A DNA stretch of 64,000 nt from JBHJGO01 sp050331715 (GCA_050331715.1 JBHJGO010000046.1:10184-74183), one strand, 5' to 3'. Shown: positions 33,501-42,658, counted from the first letter of the stretch. Program-made: numbers and translations. The notes: generated by a model from the sequence alone, not told the origin.

Positions 33501-35891
33501 CATTGCAATCTTTAAATACTCTGCTGCCGCAGCATAGGCGGTTGATAACTTTGCCTTTTGAGCTGCCTTGAGATTCATGGCAGCCAATTCAATCTTTTCA
33601 GCTTTGACTTTAAGTAACGCTCGTCCTAGGTTGAGTTGATTTACAATGGAAAATAATTGATCATCTAGCTCCGATTCAGATGTACCTTGTGACAGTAATC
33701 TGCCAATTTTAAGATGAGTTTGTTGGTGTTGAGATTTTGGAATTAAAGAATAAGCTGCCTGCTGAACACGATCATGTAGAAACCGAAAGTGGGCCAGATC
33801 TTGTTGAAATGAGCTTTTCGACGAATTAACGAGTTCAGGAATATTTGTTGTTTCATCCGTGTAGAATTTATAGATTTTTGTAGTCGGTAAAACCAATCCT
33901 TCTTTCAAGGCCGACCACAAATCAAGTACGACTGCAAACTGAGTTTTTTCCTGAACCTTGGCCAAAGTTTCAGTATCAAATGTATTTCCAACACAGGCTG
34001 CTAGACTCAATGCCTCTTGAGTTGCGAGGTTCAACTTTTTTAAACGCTCAGCGACAAACTCTACCACATCCTCGCTGGTTGCCAGTGATCTAATCTGAGA
34101 GACATCACATTGCCAGCAATGTTGCACATAATCAAATGTAATCAAACCGTCACGATACAGCGCCTTAAGAAACTGAGTAATAAAAAAGGGATTGCCACCT
34201 GTTTTTTGATAAACCAAATCTGAAAGTGGCATTGCTACTTGAATTGAACAATGTAGTGTATCGGCAATCAACTGATTTAGATCCTGCTGATGCAATGGAC
34301 TGAGTGTGATTGTATTGATGGGAAAATTTGTTTTGTAGATTTGATTCAACGTTAAAGCTAGGGGATGAGCAGTAGAGACTTCGCTATCTCGATAGGCTCC
34401 GATTAATAGTAAATACTGGCTATCCGTTTCTTCAGCGAGTAATCTTATCAGCTTCAATGAGGCTGAATCAACCCATTGTAAATCGTCTAAAAAAATGAAA
34501 AGGGGATGCTCCTGAGTTGTGAAAACCTGAATGAACTTCCGAAACAGTAGATTGAACCGATTTTGGGCTGAGCTACTGGAAAGAGGCGTTACTAGAGGTT
34601 GCCCCCCGATGATTTTTTCCAATTCAGGAATGACTTCGATAATCACCTGACCGTCATGACCAAGCGCTTCTAATAATTTGCTTCTCCAAACCGATAGTCG
34701 AGTATCAGTTTCTGTTAGCAACTGATTGATTAAGCTACGAAATGCTTGTACAAAGGCACTGAAGGGGATATCTCGCTGAAACTGGTCAAATTTCCCTTTG
34801 ATAAAGTATCCATGCTGATACACAATGGGCTTGTGAACTTCATTAATTATCGCTGTCTTTCCAATACCAGAAAAGCCAGCAACTAATATTATTTCTGTGG
34901 TTCCGTTACTAACTCGTTCGAAGGCATCAAAGAGTTGTTGAACCTGTGTCTGACGACCGTATAGCTTTTCAGGAATTATGAAGTGGTCATATACATCCTG
35001 AGTTCCAAGTTCAAAGAAATTAACCTGCCCTGTATTTTGCCATTGTTGCTGACAATTTTCCAAATCATATTGCAGACCCGAAGCACTCTGATATCGATTT
35101 TCTGGTGCTTTCGCCATCAGTTTCATCACGATATCCGACACCATTGTTGGAATAGCTGGATTGACCTGCTCAGGAGCTGGGGGTAGCTTAGCAATGTGGC
35201 AATGAATGATTTCTAGAAAATCCTGCGATTCAAAGGGAAGTTGGCCTGTTAATAGCTCGTAAAATGTAATCCCTAGCGAATAGAAATCGCTGCGATAATC
35301 AATCCCCCGATTCATTCGGCCCGTTTGTTCTGGCGAGAGATAGGCTAAGGTTCCTTCTAGGAGGTTCGGATTGGCAATTTCCTGCTGTTCTTTTGGTAGT
35401 AAAGATGCCAGGCTGAAGTCGATCAACTTGACATGGCTGGTTTGAGGATGAATTAGAATATTGTGCGGTTTGATATCTTTGTGAATCACGCGTGCTTGGC
35501 AGAGCTGATTGTTAATACGGGCTAATTGCAGCGCGATTTTAAAAAAACTTTCTAGAAAGTTGGGCAAATCTTTTTTGAGAAGTTGAGGGAGTCGACGATC
35601 CAGAGAAATGTAGCCCTCATCGGACATCACCAGGGCCAACCCATGATGGTAACTCTCAAGGGCAAGCGGAGCCACCACTTCAGGAATATCTAGCTGCTTA
35701 GCAATTAAATATTGGTTCCGAAAGCGAACAATCTCGGCAAATGTGGGATAATCTCGCCGCATTAGCTTGATGACAACCGGCAGGCTATCTTGCCTGCGGA
35801 TACCAAGGTAAACCAAAGTGTTCTCACTTTCGTGGATCAATGTTCGTAGTTCATAGCCTTTTAGACTTTTAGGAGCTAAAGCATTAGTCAT
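30543..35891 (-). CDS. Hybrid Ser/Thr kinase - AAA ATPase - GAF - histidine kinase
   Basis: A giant cytosolic sensor of the cyanobacterial type. Residues 1-270 form a Ser/Thr kinase domain (VVIKLMRRDY, VIHKDIKPHNIL, IDFSLAS with DFS in place of DFG). Residues about 310-600 are an AAA-type ATPase (GFSGIGKTAII as Walker A, FIFLDDLQWVD as Walker B). A long helical repeat region follows, then a GAF domain at about 1360-1520. The histidine kinase has its H-box in TSHEFRTPLSVI near 1570, and N, G1 and G2 boxes (NLLSNAVKYS, DQGIGIP, GTGLGLSI). All catalytic sites except the DFG variant look intact. The last seven codons and stop come from a MITE-like element. Two response regulators follow and are the likely partners. 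Confidence 0.93.
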   Translation of the reverse strand: MTNALAPKSLKGYELRTLIHESENTLVYLGIRRQDSLPVVIKLMRRDYPTFAEIVRFRNQYLIAKQLDIPEVVAPLALESYHHGLALVMSDEGYISLDRRLPQLLKKDLPNFLESFFKIALQLARINNQLCQARVIHKDIKPHNILIHPQTSHVKLIDFSLASLLPKEQQEIANPNLLEGTLAYLSPEQTGRMNRGIDYRSDFYSLGITFYELLTGQLPFESQDFLEIIHCHIAKLPPAPEQVNPAIPTMVSDIVMKLMAKAPENRYQSASGLQYDLENCQQQWQNTGQVNFFELGTQDVYDHFIIPEKLYGRQTQVQQLFDAFERVSNGTTEIILVAGFSGIGKTAIINEVHKPIVYQHGYFIKGKFDQFQRDIPFSAFVQAFRSLINQLLTETDTRLSVWRSKLLEALGHDGQVIIEVIPELEKIIGGQPLVTPLSSSSAQNRFNLLFRKFIQVFTTQEHPLFIFLDDLQWVDSASLKLIRLLAEETDSQYLLLIGAYRDSEVSTAHPLALTLNQIYKTNFPINTITLSPLHQQDLNQLIADTLHCSIQVAMPLSDLVYQKTGGNPFFITQFLKALYRDGLITFDYVQHCWQCDVSQIRSLATSEDVVEFVAERLKKLNLATQEALSLAACVGNTFDTETLAKVQEKTQFAVVLDLWSALKEGLVLPTTKIYKFYTDETTNIPELVNSSKSSFQQDLAHFRFLHDRVQQAAYSLIPKSQHQQTHLKIGRLLSQGTSESELDDQLFSIVNQLNLGRALLKVKAEKIELAAMNLKAAQKAKLSTAYAAAAEYLKIAMELLPETTWQSHYSLTYAIYQERAEIEYLVSNFSQAETLYEVVLTHAQTALDQVNIYLIQVNQYQIQGRYTEAIEVQRKGLELLGWAVPLDPKQLEKLLESGIQTVNQYLQSHQIEDLISAPRMQNPEKIVMTKVLQRMFYSGYLIGNQTLANLALVKMTTISLEYGNSEISSFGYVGYGLVIEGLLQDYQTGYRFGKMATELCEQFENSEVKCQTNFLFAADVMHWSAPIKDVDPYYETTYRYGMESGDWVTIGYIVIQSGSARITRGKNLSDLYQISQAHLDFMHQVKNHDIVDILYAGVIQPIRNLQGLTNSFKTLDDIEFKEEEYLKKYADLPYYLAWIYHVKLRIAYLFNDRESWPELLSKLEIIENYVPSHTKVPEVFFYASLMRLSLFEPASETEQQQHVQHLNRLEEKLQLWAKACPENIEHKLLLVLAEKSRISGRSYEAMELYDQAITKAKEHEYIHEEALANELAGKFYLTLNREKIARVYLTEAYYCYGNWEAQAKVQDLITSYPDHIVPITMEKHPTSLEKSIGLSALKISRTSSSQTSSQSINQSIDLLSILKASQILISELDFSQLIRTLTKIVLENSGATRNCLILQRDDQLLVEASSSVDSDSVEVLQSIPLESYTKIPISIVNQVARTQEVIVLDDTQSDEAFIADRYILEMQPASILCLPLLKQTQLIGVLYLENSEMSKVFTPDRVSTLTILATQAAISLENAQLLERQKQSEAEVRRALAREQELSDLKSRFITLTSHEFRTPLSVISSSAGILKSFGYKLSDHQKLQHLEKIQSYVQHTTQLLDDILMINRVEAGKLEFNPSPIDLCHFCQTLVDEIQTMNQSHTVLFSYASVEPQETNQIKLDQKLLQQILSNLLSNAVKYSPQGGKVDLSVRVTAQTVIFRVTDQGIGIPLESQASVFEAFSRAENAGNIQGTGLGLSIVEKCVELHRGEIEFISEVDQGSAFTVTLPIGLYPSDISILNQS

Positions 35892-35981
35892 ATACGCTTC
35901 CAGGGATTTGAGAATGGAGAACTTGCCGGGTTCGCCAAAATATCCTGTCTGAGGACATTATATAAATCCCAGGTTAAAGCT

Positions 35982-37328
35982 TCAGGTCAGAGCTTCTCGA
36001 ATCTCACTAATCCGAGGCAGACGGTGCTTAAAACCACACAGAATTTCCCAGGAAATGGTTCCTAGTTGCTCTGCCCAATCTTCGGCGGAAATCGAAAATT
36101 CTCCATCCTGACCCAGAAGGGTGACAACCTCACCCACCTGTAAATCGGGCAAGGGGCTGACATCAATCATTAACTGATCCATTGTGATCGCCCCTACCTG
36201 TTGCGCCCATTGGCCCTGCACTAGAACTTGCATTTGATTTGACAGGTTGCGGGGAACGCCATCAGCGTAGCCAATCCCCACCACAGCAATTTTCGTCGGT
36301 ACTTGAGCGGTGAATTTATAGCCGTAACTAATTCCGGTTCCAGGTTCAAGGGTTTTGATCTGCGTTACCCGCGCCTTGACCTGCATTGCGGGTTTCAGAT
36401 CAACGTTGGAGCGGAGATGGGGTGCAGGATACAGGCCGTAGATGGCCAGACCTGCCCGAACCAGATCGTAGTGTAGGGCTGAATCTGTGAGCGTTGCTGC
36501 TGAGTTGGCAATATGTAGCAGTGGGCGTAGGGGTTTGGCCCTATTCAACGATTGCTGGGGTGAAAACGACTTCAAGCTCTGAGATGAATCGCTCTGAACG
36601 GAAGAATCATTCCAGATGGAGAGTGTCTGAGCTTGCCAATCCCAGTAATTCGTGGCTTGCATTTGAGCGATCGCCTGTTGAAATCGCTGATGTTGCTGTC
36701 TCATAACTGTTTGATCCAGCTCATCAGCAGTGGCAAAGTGAGAATAGATCCCGGCAATTTCCAGATTCGGTAACCGTTGAACGAGCTGAACAAACTCAAC
36801 CGCTTGCTGCCAGGAAGTTCCCAACCGTGACATTCCCGTATCTAGATTAATTTGAACGGCTAGACACTGCCCTGACTGGCTCAGGGTTTCAGAAAATAGG
36901 AGAGCCTGCTGGGGAGTGCAAAGTGTTGCCTGAAGTTGCCAGTGGGCGATGGCTTCCACCTCTTCTGGTGTATGGGCTGCTCCCAGCACCAGAATCGGTC
37001 GATCAATCTTTGCTTCCCGCAGCTCAATCCCTTCAGGCGTTGTTGCTACGGCAAACCCGCTCACCCCAGCTCGACTCAACATGCGAGCGACAAAGGTTGC
37101 CCCATGACCATAGGCATCTGCTTTCACAACCGCCATGAGACCGGTTTGGGGTGAGAGTAAATCCTTGATTTGCTGCACATTGTGGGAGATTGCTGCTAAA
37201 TCCACCTCAACCCAGGCCCGTTGCTGGATTCCGCCATAGGCTTCTCGACCCCGCAGCGCCAGACTCAGGCGATCGCTCAATGGATCATTAAGACGGGCAT
37301 CGGGAAAAGTTGACTGCCAACTGACCAT
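35982..37328 (-). CDS. alr: Alanine racemase
   Basis: Interconverts L- and D-alanine for peptidoglycan. The PLP lysine is in AVVKADAYGHGA near residue 85. The N-terminal barrel continues with GFAVATTPEGIELRE and SGMSRLGT, and the C-terminal beta domain has GTGISYGYKF, the catalytic Tyr in GIGYADGVPRNLS, and TMDQLMIDV. An insertion of about 35 residues in the middle (SLKSFSPQQSLNRAK) makes it 448 residues, longer than the typical 370-390, and the N-terminus carries about 38 extra residues before VEVDLAAI. Transcribed alone. Confidence 0.95.
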   Translation of the reverse strand: MVSWQSTFPDARLNDPLSDRLSLALRGREAYGGIQQRAWVEVDLAAISHNVQQIKDLLSPQTGLMAVVKADAYGHGATFVARMLSRAGVSGFAVATTPEGIELREAKIDRPILVLGAAHTPEEVEAIAHWQLQATLCTPQQALLFSETLSQSGQCLAVQINLDTGMSRLGTSWQQAVEFVQLVQRLPNLEIAGIYSHFATADELDQTVMRQQHQRFQQAIAQMQATNYWDWQAQTLSIWNDSSVQSDSSQSLKSFSPQQSLNRAKPLRPLLHIANSAATLTDSALHYDLVRAGLAIYGLYPAPHLRSNVDLKPAMQVKARVTQIKTLEPGTGISYGYKFTAQVPTKIAVVGIGYADGVPRNLSNQMQVLVQGQWAQQVGAITMDQLMIDVSPLPDLQVGEVVTLLGQDGEFSISAEDWAEQLGTISWEILCGFKHRLPRISEIREALT

Positions 37329-37458
37329 AATTCACTCCTCACTCACCATCACACAAATCTGAAACCAGAACTGAAACCACTTTCCAGTTCCCATCATCAT
37401 AGTGGGGTTTGCCAAAAAATCAACTGATGGGGAAATATCGCACCATCGTCCTAATTTT

Positions 37459-37734
37459 TCAACACGCATCTCTGAGTACCTGATCAAGTATTTGCAAGGT
37501 CTTTTCAGCTTTATCCGGATTGATGTTCATCGATTCAGCCAGTGTAATCAGGCTCTTCCAAAGCACCCAACCGCGACCGCGTGTCCAGGTTGCGCCATCA
37601 ACCGCAAGCAATTCGCGAAACACCCTGCGACTTTTCCCAAAAAAGAGCGTCCAGGCGATCGCCAAATCACAGGCCGGATCGCCAACGCCCAAGCATCCAA
37701 AGTCGATTACAGCACTCAGATGGTTCTCAGTCGT
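37459..37734 (-). pseudogene. Remnant of an aminoglycoside-phosphotransferase-family (APH) gene
   Basis: The reverse strand reads AVIDFGCLGVGDPACDLAIA from just after an in-frame TAG at 37735, then continues for about 90 codons to a normal stop. The DFG metal site and the GDPACDLA signature are the C-terminal part of APH-fold small-molecule kinases. The N-lobe and the catalytic HGD loop are gone from the sequence upstream, where the next gene starts 62 bases away in the other direction. So this is a truncated relic. The original substrate cannot be told; many such cyanobacterial genes are not antibiotic-resistance genes. Confidence 0.7.
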
Positions 37735-37798
37735 CTAGAAACGTTAAACTGTGGATGCGATAAAATCCCAATCAGGATTGGCGGTAGAGGATAACTGA

Positions 37799-38713
37799 AT
37801 GACCTGGCAGCAACGGGTTGGAAGTCAGCGGAACTGGCTCTGGCGAGGATGGAAGGTTCGCTATACCTTTATCAGGACTCAGGCGACAACGACTGCTCAC
37901 GATACCCCGATTATTTTTCTCCATGGTTTCGGGGCTTCTATCGGTCATTGGCGAGACAACCTTAGTGTCCTGAGTCAACACCACACGGTCTACGCCCTGG
38001 ATTTGCTGGGATTTGGGGCATCGGAAAAGGCAGCAACTTCCTACAATGCTGAGTTCTGGGCAGAGTTGGTGTACGCGTTCTGGCGGACATTTATTGGCCA
38101 TCCAGTCATTCTTGTGGGCAATTCAATTGGTTCCTTGATCAGCCTGGTGGCGGCGGCAGAATATCCGGAGATGGCTCAAGGACTGATCATGATCAGTTTG
38201 CCAGATCCCGCCCTCCAGACAGAATCCCTCCCTAACTGGACAGTTCCCCTCGTAGAAGCCCTTCAGGGAGCAATTCTTTCGCCTCTGCTGTTGCGGCCTC
38301 TATTCTACTGGGTGCGGCAGCCGAATATTCTCAAGGGCTGGGCCAAGATTGCCTATCTGAATCCAGTAATGGTGACGGATGAAGTGGGGGAGATTTTGGC
38401 TGGGCCGACGGGCGATCGCGGTGCAGCCAGAGCCTTTTGTTCCCTGTTTAGAATGATGGGGAGTCCTCGGTTGGGGCCTGGGGTCAAAACGCTTCTACCG
38501 GGGTTGCAGATTCCCATCCTATTGATCTGGGGCAAACAGGATCGATTGATTCCGCTGAAACTCGCCAAGCCAGAAAAATATTTACAGTACAACCAGAATT
38601 TAACCCTCATCCAACTAGACCAAGCAGGCCACTGCCCCCATGATGAATGTCCTGAACAGGTCAATCAGTTAATTCTAGAATGGTTAGCAAATCCTCAACG
38701 TTTAGAGGCTTAA
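37799..38713 (+). CDS. Alpha/beta hydrolase
   Basis: A 304-residue hydrolase of the fold shared by esterases and haloperoxidases. The oxyanion loop is IIFLHGFGASIGHW near residue 37. The nucleophile elbow is LVGNSIGSLIS with Ser in GNSIG. The acid is in LLIWGKQDRLIP and the His in DQAGHCPHDECP. No signal peptide. It ends 5 bases before the preferred start of the CDF transporter gene and is probably co-transcribed. Substrate unknown; many cyanobacterial relatives are annotated only by fold. Confidence 0.9.
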   Translation: MTWQQRVGSQRNWLWRGWKVRYTFIRTQATTTAHDTPIIFLHGFGASIGHWRDNLSVLSQHHTVYALDLLGFGASEKAATSYNAEFWAELVYAFWRTFIGHPVILVGNSIGSLISLVAAAEYPEMAQGLIMISLPDPALQTESLPNWTVPLVEALQGAILSPLLLRPLFYWVRQPNILKGWAKIAYLNPVMVTDEVGEILAGPTGDRGAARAFCSLFRMMGSPRLGPGVKTLLPGLQIPILLIWGKQDRLIPLKLAKPEKYLQYNQNLTLIQLDQAGHCPHDECPEQVNQLILEWLANPQRLEA

Positions 38714-38718
38714 TTGTT

Positions 38719-39648
38719 ATGGTTGTCAGCAATCGTGCCCAGGTGCGCCAGGTCTTAATCATCACCCTTTTGCTCAATATTGTAGTGGTGGCAATTAAAG
38801 CCATTTTGGGTGGGATAACGGGTTCCCTCAGTTTGGTTGCAGATGCCCTTCACAGCGTTACTGATGCCGCTAATAATTTGATCGGTCTTGTGGCCAATCA
38901 TTTTGCCTCTCCCTATCCTGATCGAGAACATCCCTACGGCCATCAAAAGTTTGATGCTCTGGGCGCATTGGGCGTTGCTGCGTTTCTAGGGGTGAGTTGC
39001 TTTGAGATTGTCAAAAACGCGCTGGAACGGTTTTTCACGGAAACTGACCCGGTTAAGATTTCGACCCTACAGCTCTGGATTCTGCTAATTGTTCTGGGCA
39101 TCAATATTTTTGTGGCCTATTACGAACGGCACGTGGGCAAAAAACTGGGCAGTGCACTATTGATTGCCGATGCCAAGCATACGATGAGTGACATTTGGAC
39201 AACTCTAATCGTCATTAGTGGTTTAGTGGGAATTTGGTTGGGCAATCGCGCCAATATCCCTCAGCTACAACTCCTGGATGCTGTCCTGGCTTTTCCTATT
39301 GCTGCCTTTATTCTGCGTAGTGGTTGGGAGATCATCCAGGAAAACCTCCCCTGGCTAGTCGATGAGATGGCCATTGCCCCTGAAACCATTCGGGACATTG
39401 CTTTGTCGGTTCCAGGAGTTTTAGATGTCAGTCGAATCGCCTCCCGTGGACGAATTGGCCATCAGGTGTTCGTAGAAATGCATATGGCCGTTGATTCTCA
39501 GGATGTAGTAACTGCCCATGATATTACAGAGGAAGTTGAAGCCCGATTAGAAAAGCGCTTCAGCCCCGTTCGAGTAGTAATTCATATTGAGCCGCCAGAA
39601 TATGTTGCCGCAGAAGAATTAACCTATGACTCAGAGGAAATCAGCTAG
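38719..39648 (+). CDS. Cation diffusion facilitator family transporter
   Basis: A proton-coupled efflux carrier for divalent metals such as zinc, cobalt or manganese. Six membrane segments are seen. Metal site residues lie in VADALHSVTDAANN (TM2) and IADAKHTMSDIW (TM5). The cytoplasmic C-terminal domain carries the GHQVFVEMHMAV and VVIHIEPPEY strands with metal-binding His. The frame opens at 38680 inside the hydrolase gene, but starting there overlaps 34 bases and adds an atypical N-terminus, so I prefer the ATG at 38719 (309 aa). Which metal is moved cannot be told from sequence. Confidence 0.9.
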   Translation: MVVSNRAQVRQVLIITLLLNIVVVAIKAILGGITGSLSLVADALHSVTDAANNLIGLVANHFASPYPDREHPYGHQKFDALGALGVAAFLGVSCFEIVKNALERFFTETDPVKISTLQLWILLIVLGINIFVAYYERHVGKKLGSALLIADAKHTMSDIWTTLIVISGLVGIWLGNRANIPQLQLLDAVLAFPIAAFILRSGWEIIQENLPWLVDEMAIAPETIRDIALSVPGVLDVSRIASRGRIGHQVFVEMHMAVDSQDVVTAHDITEEVEARLEKRFSPVRVVIHIEPPEYVAAEELTYDSEEIS

Positions 39649-39677
39649 ACAATTTCTCGGAATTATAGGAGTATTTC

Positions 39678-41480
39678 TTATTCTGGCGTTGGTGGAGACT
39701 CAGACTTTATTGGGGAGTTCACCCGAGCCAATTGATAGACAGATGCCTGGTCAAGTACTTGGTATTGTTCAGGTTTTAGCCCCAGTTTGATGAACTCGCT
39801 GGGATAGGCGATTAGGAGAATTGAATCCGAGAATTGAGCGCCAAATTCATCAGAATTCAATTCGGAATCCTTGTGGAATGCTGCCAGTGCATCTGTGGCG
39901 TATTCGTAGTAATCAACGGGTTGTTGTGTATAGAATACCAAGCTAGGCTTATCAAACCCCACAGCAATCAGTGGCTCTCCAGGCATGCTTTGTTCAACCA
40001 CAGCCTGAGCAATCTGTCTCAGCGGTTCCTGGCGATGTTGATCGAGAAGGTGATAAATTGGGGTCAATCCGAGTATCAAACAGAGGACAAATCCCAGCAG
40101 ATTCACAGGTAAAATCCAGACAGTTCGACCCCAGAGAAACAGCAAGGATACGGTAGCAGTGATCGTCAGCCAGATATAACTGATGCGAAGTAACAATCCA
40201 GAACTTTTCAATGCTGTGGCAAAGTTTGGCATATCCGGATCATATCCCAGCCAATTCACACTATAGAATCCTAGAAAGGTGATAGCTAACAGTAGAAAGA
40301 TTGTAAAAATTGAAGTAATTTGAGATGATTTTTTAGTGGGAATTCGCTTGAGTGCCAAATCAGACCAAAAGAGTGCGACCAGAATCCCACAAGCAGGCAT
40401 TAACGGCAAGATATAACTCGGCAACTTTGTGGCGCAGATTGTAAAAAAAATAAAGATACATAATATCCAAACCAGAGTAAATAGTTTCAATTGCTGCCAG
40501 CGAGGTTGCGGTGCATGGTTTCTCCGGTTGATCTTACCCTTTCTCCATGTACCCAAGGACTGCCAATATTGACTCTGAAAAATTGAGATTAATAGATAGG
40601 CTGAGTTTGGAATCAATCCGACTAAAACAATGATGAAGTAAAAATACCAGGGTGCACTATGGTCATTCACAACCTGAGTGAAGCGCTGAAAATTGTGATA
40701 ACCAAAGAAACTATCGAGATAGGCTTGTCCATTCTCAAGGGTGATCAAAAGATACCAGGGCAAAGTCATTGCTGCAATTACAATTACCCCAAATATCGGT
40801 TTCATTTCTCGTAAAACCCGGCGAAAATTTCCAACTCCAATGGTAAAAGCAAAAATAATCAAGCCCGGAATTACAATACCAATCGGCCCCTTCGCTAAAA
40901 TGCCTAATCCGATGAAGAGATAACAGCCCCAATACCAAGTTCTTGCCTCAGCGTACCCCAAGAAAAATGAAAATAGGCTGGCTGCAATACATCCAGTGAG
41001 CAACATATCGGAAACACCAATCCTACCCCAGGCAATTATTTGGGGATTCAAGGCAATCAATGCGGCTCCCATCCAGGGCAGGGGATGTAACCACGATGAT
41101 TCAGGATTAAACGGTGTTTGCGGTCTCGGAATTTGATTGGCCTGAACATACCGCCAGAGCAGGTAAAATCCAAACCCCACTAATCCAGTAGCTGCCATAG
41201 CTGACGGCAGACGCACTGCCCATTCATTCACCCCGATGAGGCGATAGGCAATAGCCATCAACCAGTAAATTAGGGGAGGTTTATCAAACCGGGGATTTCC
41301 ATTGAAGTAGGGAGTAATCCAGTCTCCCGTCACCAACATTTGGCGGGCTGCTTCAGCGAACAGAGGTACTGTCTCATCAATCAAACCTGTAGATCCCAGG
41401 TGCCAGAAGAAACCTATTCCACTTAATCCTCCCAGTCCCAGGAAGGCAACGAGTAATTTGATCCCCTTCACGCTGAGCAC
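39678..41480 (-). CDS. Family 39 glycosyltransferase (ArnT/PMT-like)
   Basis: An integral membrane transferase using a lipid-linked sugar donor. The first loop carries the acidic residues and motif ETVPLFAEAARQML then GDWITPYFNGNPRFDKPPL, which places the catalytic Asp/Glu. About eleven membrane segments follow, with a soluble C-terminal part of about 120 residues (VGFDKPSLVFYTQQPVDYYE). Length is 600. The acceptor could be a glycolipid or protein. A single-span protein of unknown function lies just upstream, 26 bases away, in the same direction. Confidence 0.9.
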   Translation of the reverse strand: MLSVKGIKLLVAFLGLGGLSGIGFFWHLGSTGLIDETVPLFAEAARQMLVTGDWITPYFNGNPRFDKPPLIYWLMAIAYRLIGVNEWAVRLPSAMAATGLVGFGFYLLWRYVQANQIPRPQTPFNPESSWLHPLPWMGAALIALNPQIIAWGRIGVSDMLLTGCIAASLFSFFLGYAEARTWYWGCYLFIGLGILAKGPIGIVIPGLIIFAFTIGVGNFRRVLREMKPIFGVIVIAAMTLPWYLLITLENGQAYLDSFFGYHNFQRFTQVVNDHSAPWYFYFIIVLVGLIPNSAYLLISIFQSQYWQSLGTWRKGKINRRNHAPQPRWQQLKLFTLVWILCIFIFFTICATKLPSYILPLMPACGILVALFWSDLALKRIPTKKSSQITSIFTIFLLLAITFLGFYSVNWLGYDPDMPNFATALKSSGLLLRISYIWLTITATVSLLFLWGRTVWILPVNLLGFVLCLILGLTPIYHLLDQHRQEPLRQIAQAVVEQSMPGEPLIAVGFDKPSLVFYTQQPVDYYEYATDALAAFHKDSELNSDEFGAQFSDSILLIAYPSEFIKLGLKPEQYQVLDQASVYQLARVNSPIKSESPPTPE

Positions 41481-41506
41481 ATTTCCTCTCTAAAGTAGCC
41501 CCCCAG

Positions 41507-42232
41507 TCAATCTGACCCATGGCCGGATTGTGGTTTTTCAGATTGCACAACAATCCGCCATTCTCCCACTGTTGACTCCCAAGTCGGCTGTGGTGTTTCA
41601 CCCACGATGTATGGCCCCCAGTATTGGCGGGATCCATCCTGGGCAAACAGGGTCAAAACATCCCCAGACTGGAGATTCAGATCTTGATCCGGTAGGGCTA
41701 GCTTCAGTCCCTTGAGATTTCCCTCCTGGGGATCAAAATCCCAATGCACCGTCGCCGAAGGCTGAGTATTGAGACCCGCATCGAGCGAGGGACTCGATGC
41801 ATCAGTGTTCCGTTGTAGCAAAACCACTCGAACCGCATGTTGGGTTTGGTTGCTAATGCGCAGGCTGCCTGATGCAGTAGATTCGGACTGAGTTTCTGCG
41901 GGATTTACAACTGTTGCTGTTGTGTCTGTTGCTGTAGTGTCTGTTGCTTCTGGATCTGTCAATTCCGATACTAATGGTTCTGAGGCTGACTGCTCCGATG
42001 CTGAAAGCTCTGATTCGACGGGATTTGATAGCGAATTTTTGGAAGCTAGCCCAGGTTTTTCTCCTGAGGCTTGACGGGCCTCAAGGGGCAGATCTGGGGT
42101 CGTAGAAGGCTGGGAAATCGGTCTCTGACCTGTCCAGCCCAGCTTTGGGATAAATAACAAGGATTTCAACGCTACACTGGCTAAAAGCAGCCCTATCAAC
42201 CAAGTCATCGGATCAGATTTCAGCTTTATCAT
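41507..42232 (-). CDS. Single-span hypothetical protein with Ser/Thr-rich linker
   Basis: No family recognised. A membrane anchor lies at residues 9-28 (MTWLIGLLLASVALKSLLFI). A linker of about 85 residues follows, rich in Ser, Thr, Glu and Pro with internal repetition (SASEQSASEPLVSEL and TATDTTATDTTA-type units). The last ~125 residues look like a beta-sandwich (SLRISNQTQHAVRVVLLQRN and GDVLTLFAQDGSRQYWGPYI). The topology suggests an anchored periplasmic domain. It is co-oriented with and 26 bases from the GT39 transferase, so a role in the same envelope process is possible but inferred. Confidence 0.7.
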   Translation of the reverse strand: MIKLKSDPMTWLIGLLLASVALKSLLFIPKLGWTGQRPISQPSTTPDLPLEARQASGEKPGLASKNSLSNPVESELSASEQSASEPLVSELTDPEATDTTATDTTATVVNPAETQSESTASGSLRISNQTQHAVRVVLLQRNTDASSPSLDAGLNTQPSATVHWDFDPQEGNLKGLKLALPDQDLNLQSGDVLTLFAQDGSRQYWGPYIVGETPQPTWESTVGEWRIVVQSEKPQSGHGSD

Positions 42233-42325
42233 CTCATTTGTCTGCTGCTAAATTGTTACCGGGTTTGTCACTGAATTGACTGCCAACCTCAAATCATTAC
42301 TGGGTCACGACAGATCGTAGGATTT

Positions 42326-42658
42326 ATGCAAAGCACTCGTCTTAATCGCTTAGTCGATGTCACAGGCAACCGCCTGGAACAGTGGTTCCGTAACCCCTGG
42401 CGTCGGCTCTCAGTTGTCTCAATCAGCTTGCTATTTGGAACGTTTCTTGGAGTGGCGATTGCGTCCATCGCTGGACAGGAGGCCAATTGGGATATTGCAG
42501 TGGCAGCATTGCTGGCAATTCTAACTGAAGGGGTCAGTTGGCTAGCATACCGCCGTAAGCCTCGAAATCAACAACCTCTATGGCTAGAGATATTGAATGC
42601 CCTCAAAGTTGGTGTCCTTTATAGTCTATATCTGTTAGCATTTATACTAGGTTCGTAG
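42326..42658 (+). CDS. ycf20: Ycf20 family protein (DUF565)
   Basis: A small membrane protein conserved in cyanobacteria and chloroplast genomes. The pattern RNPWRRLSVVSISLLFGTFLG then SIAGQEANWDIAVAALLAIL and LKVGVLYSLYLLAFILGS is the whole DUF565 domain, with three membrane segments. The 110-residue length fits. Algal relatives have been linked to non-photochemical quenching; function in cyanobacteria is not settled. Transcribed alone between a divergent gene and glycerate kinase. Confidence 0.88.
   Translation: MQSTRLNRLVDVTGNRLEQWFRNPWRRLSVVSISLLFGTFLGVAIASIAGQEANWDIAVAALLAILTEGVSWLAYRRKPRNQQPLWLEILNALKVGVLYSLYLLAFILGS

Noticed and set aside
37332..37360. ACTCCTCAC-like run resembling the Yfr1 small RNA core
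   Set aside because: The core is imperfect (ACTCCTCACTCAC) and the flanking hairpins of Yfr1 are absent.
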